A stretch of 64,000 nucleotides of DNA from NCBI GenBank assembly GCA_009773185.1, contig WPIF01000001.1, positions 62,001-126,000 on the forward strand, in the 5' to 3' direction. The translations under genes and the position numbers were made by a program. Of this stretch, positions 32,377 through 41,278 are shown piece by piece. A model generated the notes under the pieces. It was not told the origin of the DNA and made no database searches. It saw only the letters and a list, made by a program, of their open reading frames with translations. The DNA is from Nitrospirota bacterium (lineage in GTDB: Bacteria; Nitrospirota; Thermodesulfovibrionia; Thermodesulfovibrionales; UBA1546). Each line of letters opens with the position of its first letter. Positions within the stretch are counted from its first letter, which is position 1.

Positions 32377-33504
32377 TTAAGACCCGCTCCTGCGTGACCA
32401 CTCCAATACTGCGTCTGCCACCTTCTGAACCGAGGCCGAGGACAGTCCCGGATACATCGGCAGACTTACAATCTCGCCAGCCGCCTTCTCAGTATTTCGC
32501 ATATCACCAGAACATTTAATACGGCCCCGATATGCAGGCTGATCATGCACAGGGACCGGATAATGTATGAGAGTGCCAATGCCCTGTTTTCTCAGAAAAT
32601 CACGGAGTCCGTCCCTGCCTGAAATACGTATGACGTAAAGGTGATAAGCATGTTCCGAATCAGATGCGGCCTTGGGACAAACCACTCCTGAACCGGCAAA
32701 TGCCTTATCATATATTCCGGCCAATACCCTTCGGCGTTGAATCGCCTCATCAAGATACCTGAGTTTCACCCGAAGTACCGCTGCCTGGATTTCATCCAGC
32801 CTCGAGTTTATTCCCTGTATTTCGCTGATATATCGCTGCCTCCATCCGTATTGACGCAACAGTCTTACTTTTTCAGCCAAGGCAGGATCGCCAGTCACAA
32901 CCATGCCTCCGTCGCCAAGTGCACCCAAATTTTTTGTTGGATAGAAACTGAATGCCGCTATGTCACCGAGAGAGCCGGTCATATGTCCTCTATAGGACGC
33001 GCCATGTGACTGGGCACAATCTTCAATAACCCTGAGCCCATGACGTTTTGCTATATCCGTCACACTGGCCATATCCGCTGGATGGCCGTATAAATGGACA
33101 GGAACTATCGCCCTGGTTTTTTTTGAAACAGCCATTTCGATATGCTCCGGATCGATCGTATATGAATTCTGATCAATATCGACAAAAACAGGTACGGCAT
33201 TGCACATTTCGATCGCCGCCACGGTAGCCACTGCAGTATGTGATACAGTGATCACTTCGTCTCCATCTCCCATCCCGCAAGCCATCAGGGCCACGTGAAG
33301 CGCTTCCGTGCCGCTGCCGACTCCTATACCAAAGCCGGCCCCGATATAACCGGAAAATTCACTTTCGAACAAGCCCACTTCCTCGCCCAGGATGTACTGG
33401 CCTCTTTCCATGACCCGCCTCACTGCCGCGTCAATCTCCTCCTTATGGGCAAGGTAATCTGCTTTTGGGTCAACCGGGGGTATTGTCATCTGAACATCAG
33501 CCAT
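32377..33504 (-). CDS. DegT/DnrJ/EryC1/StrS sugar aminotransferase
   Basis: A 375-residue PLP enzyme: GSGTEALHVALMACG, HLYGHPADM, EDCAQSHGA and SFYPTKNLGALGDGG with the PLP lysine. It aminates a keto-nucleotide sugar. It shares one base with the upstream epimerase gene (TAATG), so the pair probably makes one amino sugar. Confidence 0.92.
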   Translation of the reverse strand: MADVQMTIPPVDPKADYLAHKEEIDAAVRRVMERGQYILGEEVGLFESEFSGYIGAGFGIGVGSGTEALHVALMACGMGDGDEVITVSHTAVATVAAIEMCNAVPVFVDIDQNSYTIDPEHIEMAVSKKTRAIVPVHLYGHPADMASVTDIAKRHGLRVIEDCAQSHGASYRGHMTGSLGDIAAFSFYPTKNLGALGDGGMVVTGDPALAEKVRLLRQYGWRQRYISEIQGINSRLDEIQAAVLRVKLRYLDEAIQRRRVLAGIYDKAFAGSGVVCPKAASDSEHAYHLYVIRISGRDGLRDFLRKQGIGTLIHYPVPVHDQPAYRGRIKCSGDMRNTEKAAGEIVSLPMYPGLSSASVQKVADAVLEWSRRSGS

Positions 33505-34496
33505 TATATATATTTATCGATATATCGTCTGTAATATTCAAGAGTGTCTTTTAAGGCGTTTCTTAGTGTGGTCTTCGGAGCCCACCCAAGCATGGTCCGA
33601 ATGAGACTGTAATCCGAATAAAAATCACCTATATCTATCTTTTTCCGGTCTTTTTCAAATTCACGGATGGCGTACTCACCGGAACCATTTACTTCCAATA
33701 GAAGATCAGCCAACTGTTTAAGACTGATGGCACAATCACCGCCCAGATTAAAAACCTTACCTATTGCGTCATTATTTGATGCAGCCATTAAAAAAGCATC
33801 TACAGCATCATCAACATAAGTAAAGTCTCTTAGTTGATCACCACCCCAAACTTCGAACGGTTTACCTTCTATCAAAAGTTTTATCCATATACCCAAAAAC
33901 GTCTGTCTGGCATCTTTAACCCGCATTCTTGGCCCAATTGTATTAGTCAACCGTAAAACTGAAGTTCGGATTCCGTATACCTGATTATATAAAAGATGAT
34001 ACCATTCACCTGCCAGTTTATTTACCCCATTGATATCCACAGGGCTTAAACGGTGTTTCTCATCCACTGGAAGATAATCAGGTTTACCGTAAATTTGACG
34101 CGTACTGGCAAAGACGATCTTTATTGCAGGGTTAAATTTCCTGCAGGCCTCCAGTATGAAAAGTTGCGCCTTGGCGTTGATCTCCAGATCTGTCAGGGGA
34201 TCATGCATGGAATCCATATGGCTAGTCTGACCCGCTAAATTAAACAGATAATCCTGTCCCTGTACAAGATATCTCATGCTATGCTCATCACGCACATCAG
34301 CAATATTTACATGCAATTTATCTTCAATCCCGTCTATATTGAATAAATTGCCTCCATACTCAGGGATAAGGCTGTCCACTAACGTAACATGCGCACCCAG
34401 CTCAACCAGTTTACGGGCGAGATTAGAGCCGATAAACCCCACTCCGCCTGTTATAAGAATGCTCTTCTTAAAATATAGATTACCGAAATCACTCAT
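33504..34496 (-). CDS. NAD-dependent epimerase/dehydratase (extended SDR) with altered Tyr
   Basis: A 330-residue extended SDR with ITGGVGFIGSNLARKL and DFTYVDDAVDAFL. The catalytic YxxxK reads NGVNK (INGVNKLAGEW), with Asn in place of Tyr; this may be natural to a subfamily with the neighbouring LRLTNTIGPRMRVKD motif, or indicates changed chemistry. It overlaps the methyltransferase gene upstream by 4 nt and the aminotransferase downstream by 1 nt. Confidence 0.88.
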   Translation of the reverse strand: MSDFGNLYFKKSILITGGVGFIGSNLARKLVELGAHVTLVDSLIPEYGGNLFNIDGIEDKLHVNIADVRDEHSMRYLVQGQDYLFNLAGQTSHMDSMHDPLTDLEINAKAQLFILEACRKFNPAIKIVFASTRQIYGKPDYLPVDEKHRLSPVDINGVNKLAGEWYHLLYNQVYGIRTSVLRLTNTIGPRMRVKDARQTFLGIWIKLLIEGKPFEVWGGDQLRDFTYVDDAVDAFLMAASNNDAIGKVFNLGGDCAISLKQLADLLLEVNGSGEYAIREFEKDRKKIDIGDFYSDYSLIRTMLGWAPKTTLRNALKDTLEYYRRYIDKYI

Positions 34497-35233
34497 ATTG
34501 AACCCTCTACCTTTCTTGCAAGTACGATATTGTCGAGATATAAGTCATCATTCTTTGGGAGCACTTTTGATAATAACTCACCTATAAGATTAAAGGGCGA
34601 CATAAGAAGCACGGTCAGGAACAAATTCACATAGACATTTGCCGTAACTGTTTTTTTGTAAATATAAGCATTCAATATCTGGAATGCCACTCTGATGTCA
34701 TTCATGCTTTTCTTCTGCTCTGTTATTTCAAAACCATAGTCCTGCAAAATGGCCTTCAGACCAAACGAGGAATATCGCGCATAGTCATAGGGTTGCTCAT
34801 GCTCGTCCCAACAAAAGGGGACAGTCATAAGCAGCATACCCTGCGGTTTTAATACCCTGTTTATTTCGTGCAGGAAATCTGAGGGTTTGAACACATGCTC
34901 AAAGACTTCGTTAATAACAATGCTGTCGAATTCATGGTCCTGAAAAGGAAATCTTATGCCGTCGTAAAAAAAGTCGGCTTTTTTGTTCTGTCTGTTTTCC
35001 GGTGAATCTATTTCCAGCCCGATGTACTGAGAGGACCTGAATAAATGCTCATAAGGCTTTTGTCCGCAGCCGACATCAAGTGTCCTGCCGGCTATTTTAT
35101 CTGCAAGGGCAAATATATTTTCATAAAGCCCCTTTCTCGCAAAATAAAAGGGATTGACAAATAGGCCCAGCAAATGAGGCTGGAATTGTTCTCTTTGTAT
35201 AAATTCCCCTATTAAGCTTTTAAGCGAATTCAC
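34493..35233 (-). CDS. Class I SAM-dependent methyltransferase
   Basis: A 246-residue protein with TLDVGCGQKPYEHLF (motif I), GLEIDSPE and NEVFEHVFKPSDFLHE. A GTG start at 35233 is used. Its gene overlaps the next (ATGA), so translation is coupled. Confidence 0.87.
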   Translation of the reverse strand: MNSLKSLIGEFIQREQFQPHLLGLFVNPFYFARKGLYENIFALADKIAGRTLDVGCGQKPYEHLFRSSQYIGLEIDSPENRQNKKADFFYDGIRFPFQDHEFDSIVINEVFEHVFKPSDFLHEINRVLKPQGMLLMTVPFCWDEHEQPYDYARYSSFGLKAILQDYGFEITEQKKSMNDIRVAFQILNAYIYKKTVTANVYVNLFLTVLLMSPFNLIGELLSKVLPKNDDLYLDNIVLARKVEGSI

Positions 35234-35246
35234 GGTTTTATTCTTT

Positions 35247-36224
35247 CTAACGCAGCAGCCTCTGTATTTTGCTTTTTAACAACAGGAAATATTGATACAG
35301 GCTCCTCTTGTAAAATGTTGGCTCCGACAGAGAGTTGTTTATATAATATGCCAGACCTGATCGACTGCAATTCTCACACACATGCATCTTATTTTTTCTC
35401 TTCAATACGTCATCTATTCCTTCACTGAGAATGTTCCCGCAGGAAAAATCAGCACCATGTTTAGGCAGCTGGCAGCAGACAAGGACATCAGCATCTTCAG
35501 TAATAATCAGATAGTCATGCTGCGGGCATTGATAAGAAGCAGGGCTTTTTCGCATAGTTTCAGTTATTTCGCCGAGACCAAACAGGTCCTCAGAAATCTC
35601 CTTAATGCGGTCTGGAGATAGCTCTCCGTTTATAAATTTCAACAGTTTCCACCAGTGATTTAATATCGCATAGTAAGGACGAAATACGATGCCATGCCTG
35701 CTCGCAAAATTTTCGCATGCTTTTATTTCATCAGTATTGAACCGGTAAACATGGTAGGAGATGAAAAAATCACCACGGAAGCCATTGAATCGGCAGTCAT
35801 CCACGAGCTTAATGATATTATTCTTGATCTTTTCAAAATCAAACCCGTGAATGCGACGGTAAGACGCTTGGGAAAAGCCGCACATGGAGAATATGACGTG
35901 GTCAAGATTTCTGGTAAATTCACCATTAATAGCCGGTATCTTTGCGGCATTGGTGCTTATAGCATATTTTATATTCAACTTATTTATGATGCTGATTATT
36001 TCATGAAGCCTCGGATGTAAAAAAGGCTCGCCCCAGTTATAGAGACTGACTACGGACTTGGAATCTATCACTTGCGACCTCAGCAGCTTCGTTAACGTAT
36101 TTTCAAATACATCGGGTAAAATCATTCCGCCAGATTTTTCTTTACCGCCGCCTGTCAGGCAATAGGGGCATCGGGCATTGCAAAAGCCGACAATATCGAA
36201 ATAGACTGTTCTATAAGGTTTCAC
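35247..36224 (-). CDS. Radical SAM/SPASM-domain protein
   Basis: A 325-residue protein: CNARCPYC (radical SAM cluster, residues about 14-21), SLYNWGEPFLHP, and a C-terminal SPASM region (CPQHDYLIITEDADVLVCC, then CENCSRSG). The GTG start at 36224 lies inside the end of the upstream gene (14-nt overlap). It is related to 26893-28050 in architecture but not closely similar. Confidence 0.85.
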   Translation of the reverse strand: MKPYRTVYFDIVGFCNARCPYCLTGGGKEKSGGMILPDVFENTLTKLLRSQVIDSKSVVSLYNWGEPFLHPRLHEIISIINKLNIKYAISTNAAKIPAINGEFTRNLDHVIFSMCGFSQASYRRIHGFDFEKIKNNIIKLVDDCRFNGFRGDFFISYHVYRFNTDEIKACENFASRHGIVFRPYYAILNHWWKLLKFINGELSPDRIKEISEDLFGLGEITETMRKSPASYQCPQHDYLIITEDADVLVCCQLPKHGADFSCGNILSEGIDDVLKRKNKMHVCENCSRSGLAYYINNSLSEPTFYKRSLYQYFLLLKSKIQRLLR

Positions 36225-37032
36225 TGTTATTCTGCCTCTTTCTCAAGATAAAGCCTTTGAAAATCAAATTTTCATCATCCACGTTATCCAATCCGACAAA
36301 CTCCACGATCAGTTCATAGGTGCGCGATATATACCTTTTAAAATTGTCCAGATTAAGCAACCAGCAGGGAATGCTCGCATCATAAATCGAAGGAGGGACT
36401 TTTTGGACGGCAATTTTGTCCTTCCCTCGTAAAATAAATGGCGTACGGTCGATAATAATATACTCGAATCCGAGGGAACCTATTTTATCAATAAAGTCAT
36501 ATGGTCGTTCCAGGTACTGGATGACACTGGAACAGAGAATGACCTGAGGATGTTCCGATTTGTAACACTCGTCCAGGTCGGAATAAAATCTAAGGTGCTC
36601 ATTTTTGAAATCTTTCCTCCCCAGTTCGACGAACCCGGCTTGTTCAACGATATTCCAGCGAAGCTCTTGCAGATGAGCAAGAAAATATCTGTTCTGGTAA
36701 TACGAACTGCCGAATGACCCGCCGAAATCCACGATATTTAATCTATTGCCGTTTTGTGAAGCTATCCACAATAGTGAAGACAAGACTGGCCATGAGTATT
36801 CAATTTTATCAAATACGACAGAATCCCTTTCATAAATTGCCAAGCCATTTTTCACCTTCAGGGAAGCATCAAATACTTTTTCCAATATTACCTGTGAATT
36901 ATATCCTGTAGATGACCTAGATGCTTCTTCCCATGTTCCGTAATCGCCTGAGAAAGTCGGCGCAGTGATGAATTTGTTTGCCGCTTTAAGAAATTTTTTC
37001 GTGCGACAGGCAAGGTAACCCGCCATCGTCAT
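36211..37032 (-). CDS. TIGR04325-type methyltransferase
   Basis: A 273-residue protein matching the TIGR04325 pattern by eye: FSGDYGTWEEASRSSTGY, NIVDFGGSFGSSYYQNR (SAM-site equivalent) and ILCSSVIQYLERPYDFI. This family is found in surface-polysaccharide loci and is assumed to methylate sugars. It starts at 37032 with an ATGA overlap to the preceding methyltransferase gene. Confidence 0.83.
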   Translation of the reverse strand: MTMAGYLACRTKKFLKAANKFITAPTFSGDYGTWEEASRSSTGYNSQVILEKVFDASLKVKNGLAIYERDSVVFDKIEYSWPVLSSLLWIASQNGNRLNIVDFGGSFGSSYYQNRYFLAHLQELRWNIVEQAGFVELGRKDFKNEHLRFYSDLDECYKSEHPQVILCSSVIQYLERPYDFIDKIGSLGFEYIIIDRTPFILRGKDKIAVQKVPPSIYDASIPCWLLNLDNFKRYISRTYELIVEFVGLDNVDDENLIFKGFILRKRQNNSETL

Positions 37033-37772
37033 GCAACACCCGTCTTATTCTCTTCCTTGATATCTTCTTCTTTGATGCAAATAAACCATCTGCCATCTGA
37101 GATATCATCGTGCCATACGGAGTCAAGCACATAAACTACCGGATAGATTGTTTTAAATTTATTTAACCACCAGTCTGTTGAATTGTTGAAATAGCTCTGA
37201 AAAGTCTTGATCCAACCTTCATTCCTCCCGCTTTTCGAAACCGGAATAAAATGATAGGCCGCTTTTTGGGTCGTTCTGAAGTTTTCCTTGATGAATTTAT
37301 GTATGCCGTCTTCTGTAAAATGTTCTAAAGAACCGATCGAATAGGAATAATCAAAGTAAAGATCAGGATAGTTCGTCTTGGATGCGTCGCAAATCTTGAG
37401 GTACTCGACTTTGATTCCGCGTTGGACCGCTTTTTCAATTAAAAAATCCGATATGTCGCAGCCATGCACGGAAATAAACGGGAACTTCGACAACACGTCA
37501 ATCGCCTTACCGGTACCGCATGCAATATCCAATACACGACCTCTGCAATTTGCCATGAGAAATTGGATCTCGTTCCAGACGTTTTTTTCCCCCCATGTCT
37601 CAAGCACGATTGCCATATTTGGGTCCCAATAAACATCCAGGTCCTGCTGCTTTGAAGATATATTTCTTGCCTTACTTGTTATCAGTATTAATTTGTGAGA
37701 AATATATTTTTTTACAGTTACCAGCGCCCTTAATAAAATAGGCGGCAGCAATTCACGGACAAGATTTTTCAT
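37029..37772 (-). CDS. Class I SAM-dependent methyltransferase
   Basis: About 247 residues with VLDIACGTGKAIDVL (motif I) and YSIGSLEHFTEDG. The frame can start at GTG 37784, but the ATG at 37772 has GGAG 6 nt upstream and is preferred. It is followed by the TIGR04325 gene. Confidence 0.87.
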   Translation of the reverse strand: MKNLVRELLPPILLRALVTVKKYISHKLILITSKARNISSKQQDLDVYWDPNMAIVLETWGEKNVWNEIQFLMANCRGRVLDIACGTGKAIDVLSKFPFISVHGCDISDFLIEKAVQRGIKVEYLKICDASKTNYPDLYFDYSYSIGSLEHFTEDGIHKFIKENFRTTQKAAYHFIPVSKSGRNEGWIKTFQSYFNNSTDWWLNKFKTIYPVVYVLDSVWHDDISDGRWFICIKEEDIKEENKTGVA

Positions 37773-37869
37773 GCTAAGCTCCACTCATAGATTTTGAAGA
37801 CGTTTTCGGCATCGATTCAAAAATGATATTTGATCAGCTATGTGCAATTAAAATGCTGGATGATTCTAT

Positions 37870-38760
37870 TCATTTTCCACAATATCTCTTCAATGCTCTA
37901 GTAATGAATGATTGTTTTGAGGATTTCATATATTTCTCTATTGCCCTTACGGCGAGAGCGCTTTCTTCAAGAGGAATTTTCTTTACTGAAACACGCTCAA
38001 GAGTAAGTTTGCTATCGAATATCTTAGAAGCGCCCCCATGAGTGCCACTGTTATCATTCCCGATGTTATGAATCAATGACCTGCCGGCTTGGAGATACAA
38101 CTTATTATGTATAAAGGCGGACGCCCTCCATCGAATAGCCCAAGAATCATTTTCCCCATTGATCTGATCTTTGAGCATTTTTGTATAATCATATGCGCCA
38201 TGCAGATCAAAATTCGTCTCGAGTTTATTTTCCTTAAGCTCTGCCAATAGTTTTTGACCATTTGCTTCAAATAAATCCCAGCCCCTTTTCCATGTCGCCC
38301 AGCCCCAGCAGTCGGCGCCTCTCAAAAAAAAGGTGTCGGGAAGTTTAGTCTTTACAGGGTATATATATCCGTGAATGCTTATAACTTTTTCTTCATCCTT
38401 ATAATAGTCCAGCGCTTCATTCATATAGCGGAGAAAGTACGGAGACGTAACCATATCGTCTTCCAGTACGATTATCCGTCCGTACCTCCCGACGGTTTCG
38501 GTCACCCCTGCAATAATAGAACCGGCAAGCCCGAGGTTCCTGTCTCTTTCAATAACAGTTACCTTCTTAAACCCGGAGGCTGAGTTAAGATACTCCCGCA
38601 CCGACCGCACTTTTTCCCTGTCAGCCTCAGACCTGGGGCCATCCGAAAACACATAAAGCTCGCTCTCAGCAGCCAGTTCGTTCTTTTGCAGTGCTTCCAT
38701 TGTCTGTCTGGTATGCCAGAGACGATTATAGGTAAACAATGCTATAGGAGCCAGTTGCAT
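37870..38760 (-). CDS. GT-A glycosyltransferase (GNT-I/GT2-like)
   Basis: A 296-residue protein with LAPIALFTYNRLWHTRQTM at the N-terminus, ELYVFSDGPR, NLGLAGSIIAGV and IIVLEDDMVTSPYFL (DxD metal site near residue 98). It shares one base with the upstream methyltransferase gene. It probably acts on the same oligosaccharide as the surrounding methyltransferases. Confidence 0.85.
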   Translation of the reverse strand: MQLAPIALFTYNRLWHTRQTMEALQKNELAAESELYVFSDGPRSEADREKVRSVREYLNSASGFKKVTVIERDRNLGLAGSIIAGVTETVGRYGRIIVLEDDMVTSPYFLRYMNEALDYYKDEEKVISIHGYIYPVKTKLPDTFFLRGADCWGWATWKRGWDLFEANGQKLLAELKENKLETNFDLHGAYDYTKMLKDQINGENDSWAIRWRASAFIHNKLYLQAGRSLIHNIGNDNSGTHGGASKIFDSKLTLERVSVKKIPLEESALAVRAIEKYMKSSKQSFITRALKRYCGK

Positions 38761-39479
38761 TAATTAAAAACCCCTGTGTTGTTATCAAGACTTTTTTTGT
38801 ATAATCCCATCCAGCCGTCGCATCTGCCGACAATATGAAAAGTAATTCTAAATAAAATGCCACAAATTATATTGAACATCTGAATATGATATTGACCGCC
38901 GAGAAAGCGGCCCTTGAAATTAACAATTTTAAAAGGTGACCTTCTAAACCAAATATCTACCAGTTCAATCTTATTTTTACCATAATATTTGACTTGGGCA
39001 TTCTTGTCACCAAAAACCATATCGATGCCGACCGGCGAGTAAGGTTTAACGTGATCAAAGTCATCGTAGAAATACGGAGAGTTCAGCGGTGTTACAATAA
39101 TAAGAAAACCTCCAGGCTTGAGGCGTGCCAAATAGTGCTCCATGAATTTCAATAGCTCGTCAGGATAAATATGCTCAATTACATGAGACATTAATATAAC
39201 GTCATATAGCTCAGAGGTTTTATCGAACTCCTCCACTGTTAAACATTTGATATTTGACTCATTGTTGGATTTTACAATCGCCTCATTTACTTCGACACCA
39301 AGAACATTATAACCGTGTTCACCTAACAATTTAATATTTCTGCCATAACCGCAGCCTACTTCGAGAATACGCATATCAGCATGCCGGGGTATTTTTAAAA
39401 AAAAGCGGACTAAGTTTTTTTCTTCATTTTGAATATCTTCGATTTTAAAAATAATATCTTTAAGAAATTTCTTTATCAT
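38760..39479 (-). CDS. Class I SAM-dependent methyltransferase
   Basis: About 239 residues: ILEVGCGYGRNIKLL, VEVNEAI, LMSHVIEHIYPDELL. The frame opens at 39503; the ATG at 39479 (MIKKFLKDI) is likelier because it shortens the overlap with the flippase gene and has AAGG at a usual distance. The order flippase, methyltransferase, glycosyltransferase is tightly packed. Confidence 0.84.
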   Translation of the reverse strand: MIKKFLKDIIFKIEDIQNEEKNLVRFFLKIPRHADMRILEVGCGYGRNIKLLGEHGYNVLGVEVNEAIVKSNNESNIKCLTVEEFDKTSELYDVILMSHVIEHIYPDELLKFMEHYLARLKPGGFLIIVTPLNSPYFYDDFDHVKPYSPVGIDMVFGDKNAQVKYYGKNKIELVDIWFRRSPFKIVNFKGRFLGGQYHIQMFNIICGILFRITFHIVGRCDGWMGLYKKSLDNNTGVFN

Positions 39480-41271
39480 GTTCCATGCCTTGCTGACTTG
39501 CATAAAGTTTTTTGTATGTTTCTGATGTCAATAAAAGCTCTGAATGCGTCCCGCTGCTTTCAATCTTTCCATCAGAAAGAACATAGATACGATCACAGGC
39601 AATAACAGTAGACAAACGATGGGCAACAATTACAACGCTCGTCTGACTTCGCAGCTTTTCAATTTCAAGGGTCAGTTCTGCCTCGGTAAGTGTATCAAGA
39701 GAACTCGTTGCTTCGTCAAATACCAATATCTTGGGGTTGCGATAAAGCGCCCGTGCAATGCCGATACGCTGCCGCTGACCGCCGGATAATTTTATCCCGT
39801 TTTCGCCTACCTGAGTCTCTATGCCATCTGGAAGTGATGCAATAAAATTTTCAAGATTAGCAATCTTCAATACCCGCATGACCCGCTCGTAATCAGGGGT
39901 CTCTTCGAATGAAACATTAAAGGCTATTGTATCGTCAAGCAGTGTAATCGTCTGCGGCACATATCCAATGAATTTTTGCATTGAACGACTGGTAAAAGGA
40001 TCAAAAATAACACCGTCGCAAAGAAACCGGCCTTCTGTGGTCTGCTGTAGCCCTGTAAACAAATCCAGAAGGGTTGTCTTACCGGCGCCTGACGAACCCA
40101 CAATTCCGATAGACTCACCTCGCTTCAATTCGATGCACACATTGTTTAGAATTTGTGTGTCGCCGTAGCGAAATCCGACATTCTTCAGTTCTATGGAATG
40201 ATTGAAGCTCAGGTTATCGTCCTGTCGGCTTACAGCGGCATTGGCGAGGCTTGTCCGCAGGTCAATAAGGCGGTTAACAAAGGGGCGTGAAAACTTAAAG
40301 GTATTTACTGCGCTGAAAATTCTCCCAAGCGCCGGAGCTACGCGGAGAGCCGCCACAGCAGCAACTCCAAGCAAGGGGCCGGCCTTATCGAAAGAACTAG
40401 CAAAAAAGACAATTGCCAAAGAAGCAGCCACAATAGCTAATAAGGCAAAGAGTTCTGTCAAAAGCCTGGGCAGAGCATTGTTTAAGTTGTAGCGCCATGC
40501 CAGTTCAGCGTAGTCATGTGACACACGATTATTGCGGGCGCTAAACAAACCATCCAACCCCATTATTTTTATGTCCCGTATGGCGTATGCTATCGAAAAC
40601 AAGAGGCGATAGCGAATGTTCTCAATATGGTTTTGCGCAGTCCCGAGCTTCGACGAGCGGCGGATCACTGTTACATAGAGAAAGTAGCCGGTCAATAGGG
40701 AAAGCACCAGTGCGCCGAGTGCAAGAAATGGCTGGAAAATGAAAAATCCAAAAAGCAGGAAAATCAAAAGCAGGCTCTCATTTCCTATCTGCATCAAAGC
40801 ATTCAAAACCAAAGAAGCATGCACCGTATTGGAGTTCGCGGTACCAGCTATCTGGGAGACCGGTGTTTCCTGGAATGTTGAATAACGCGCATTCAACACA
40901 TGTGAAACGATATCGTTCGTCAGGTCCGCCGTAAAACGCGCGAGAAGGCGGGACTGGGTTTTCGTGAGAGCTGTCTGAAAAAAAGTTTTGACCATATAGA
41001 ACAAGGCAAGACCGACGCCTAATGCCACACTTAACTGCCTATGCGTTAACTCCAATAGTGCCGTACTGGTAACACCAATTACTGCCAATATTTTTTCAGC
41101 AGCATCAGGCTGCGTAACAACCTGGAGAGACGGGAAAATGATGGCAATCCCCGCTAAATCAAGCAGTGACATGACAAAAACGGTGGCAAATAAGAGAAAT
41201 ACGTTTCGATGCCCGATCTTTTGCAGCAAGAAGCGTGTTGTTTCGTTATTAAATCGTTTCTGTGAATTCAT
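39460..41271 (-). CDS. ABC exporter, MsbA-like half-transporter
   Basis: A 603-residue protein: an N-terminal membrane domain of about six helices to roughly residue 330, then an ATPase domain with Walker A GSSGAGKTTLLD, the signature LSGGQRQRIGIARAL, Walker B ILVFDEATSSLD and the switch His (VIVAHRLS). It is a homodimeric lipid-linked-oligosaccharide or lipid flippase, presumably moving the glycan built here across the inner membrane. No Wzx/Wzy pair or Wzm/Wzt was found in the window. Confidence 0.92.
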   Translation of the reverse strand: MNSQKRFNNETTRFLLQKIGHRNVFLLFATVFVMSLLDLAGIAIIFPSLQVVTQPDAAEKILAVIGVTSTALLELTHRQLSVALGVGLALFYMVKTFFQTALTKTQSRLLARFTADLTNDIVSHVLNARYSTFQETPVSQIAGTANSNTVHASLVLNALMQIGNESLLLIFLLFGFFIFQPFLALGALVLSLLTGYFLYVTVIRRSSKLGTAQNHIENIRYRLLFSIAYAIRDIKIMGLDGLFSARNNRVSHDYAELAWRYNLNNALPRLLTELFALLAIVAASLAIVFFASSFDKAGPLLGVAAVAALRVAPALGRIFSAVNTFKFSRPFVNRLIDLRTSLANAAVSRQDDNLSFNHSIELKNVGFRYGDTQILNNVCIELKRGESIGIVGSSGAGKTTLLDLFTGLQQTTEGRFLCDGVIFDPFTSRSMQKFIGYVPQTITLLDDTIAFNVSFEETPDYERVMRVLKIANLENFIASLPDGIETQVGENGIKLSGGQRQRIGIARALYRNPKILVFDEATSSLDTLTEAELTLEIEKLRSQTSVVIVAHRLSTVIACDRIYVLSDGKIESSGTHSELLLTSETYKKLYASQQGMEHDKEIS

Positions 41272-41278
41272 TTTTATC

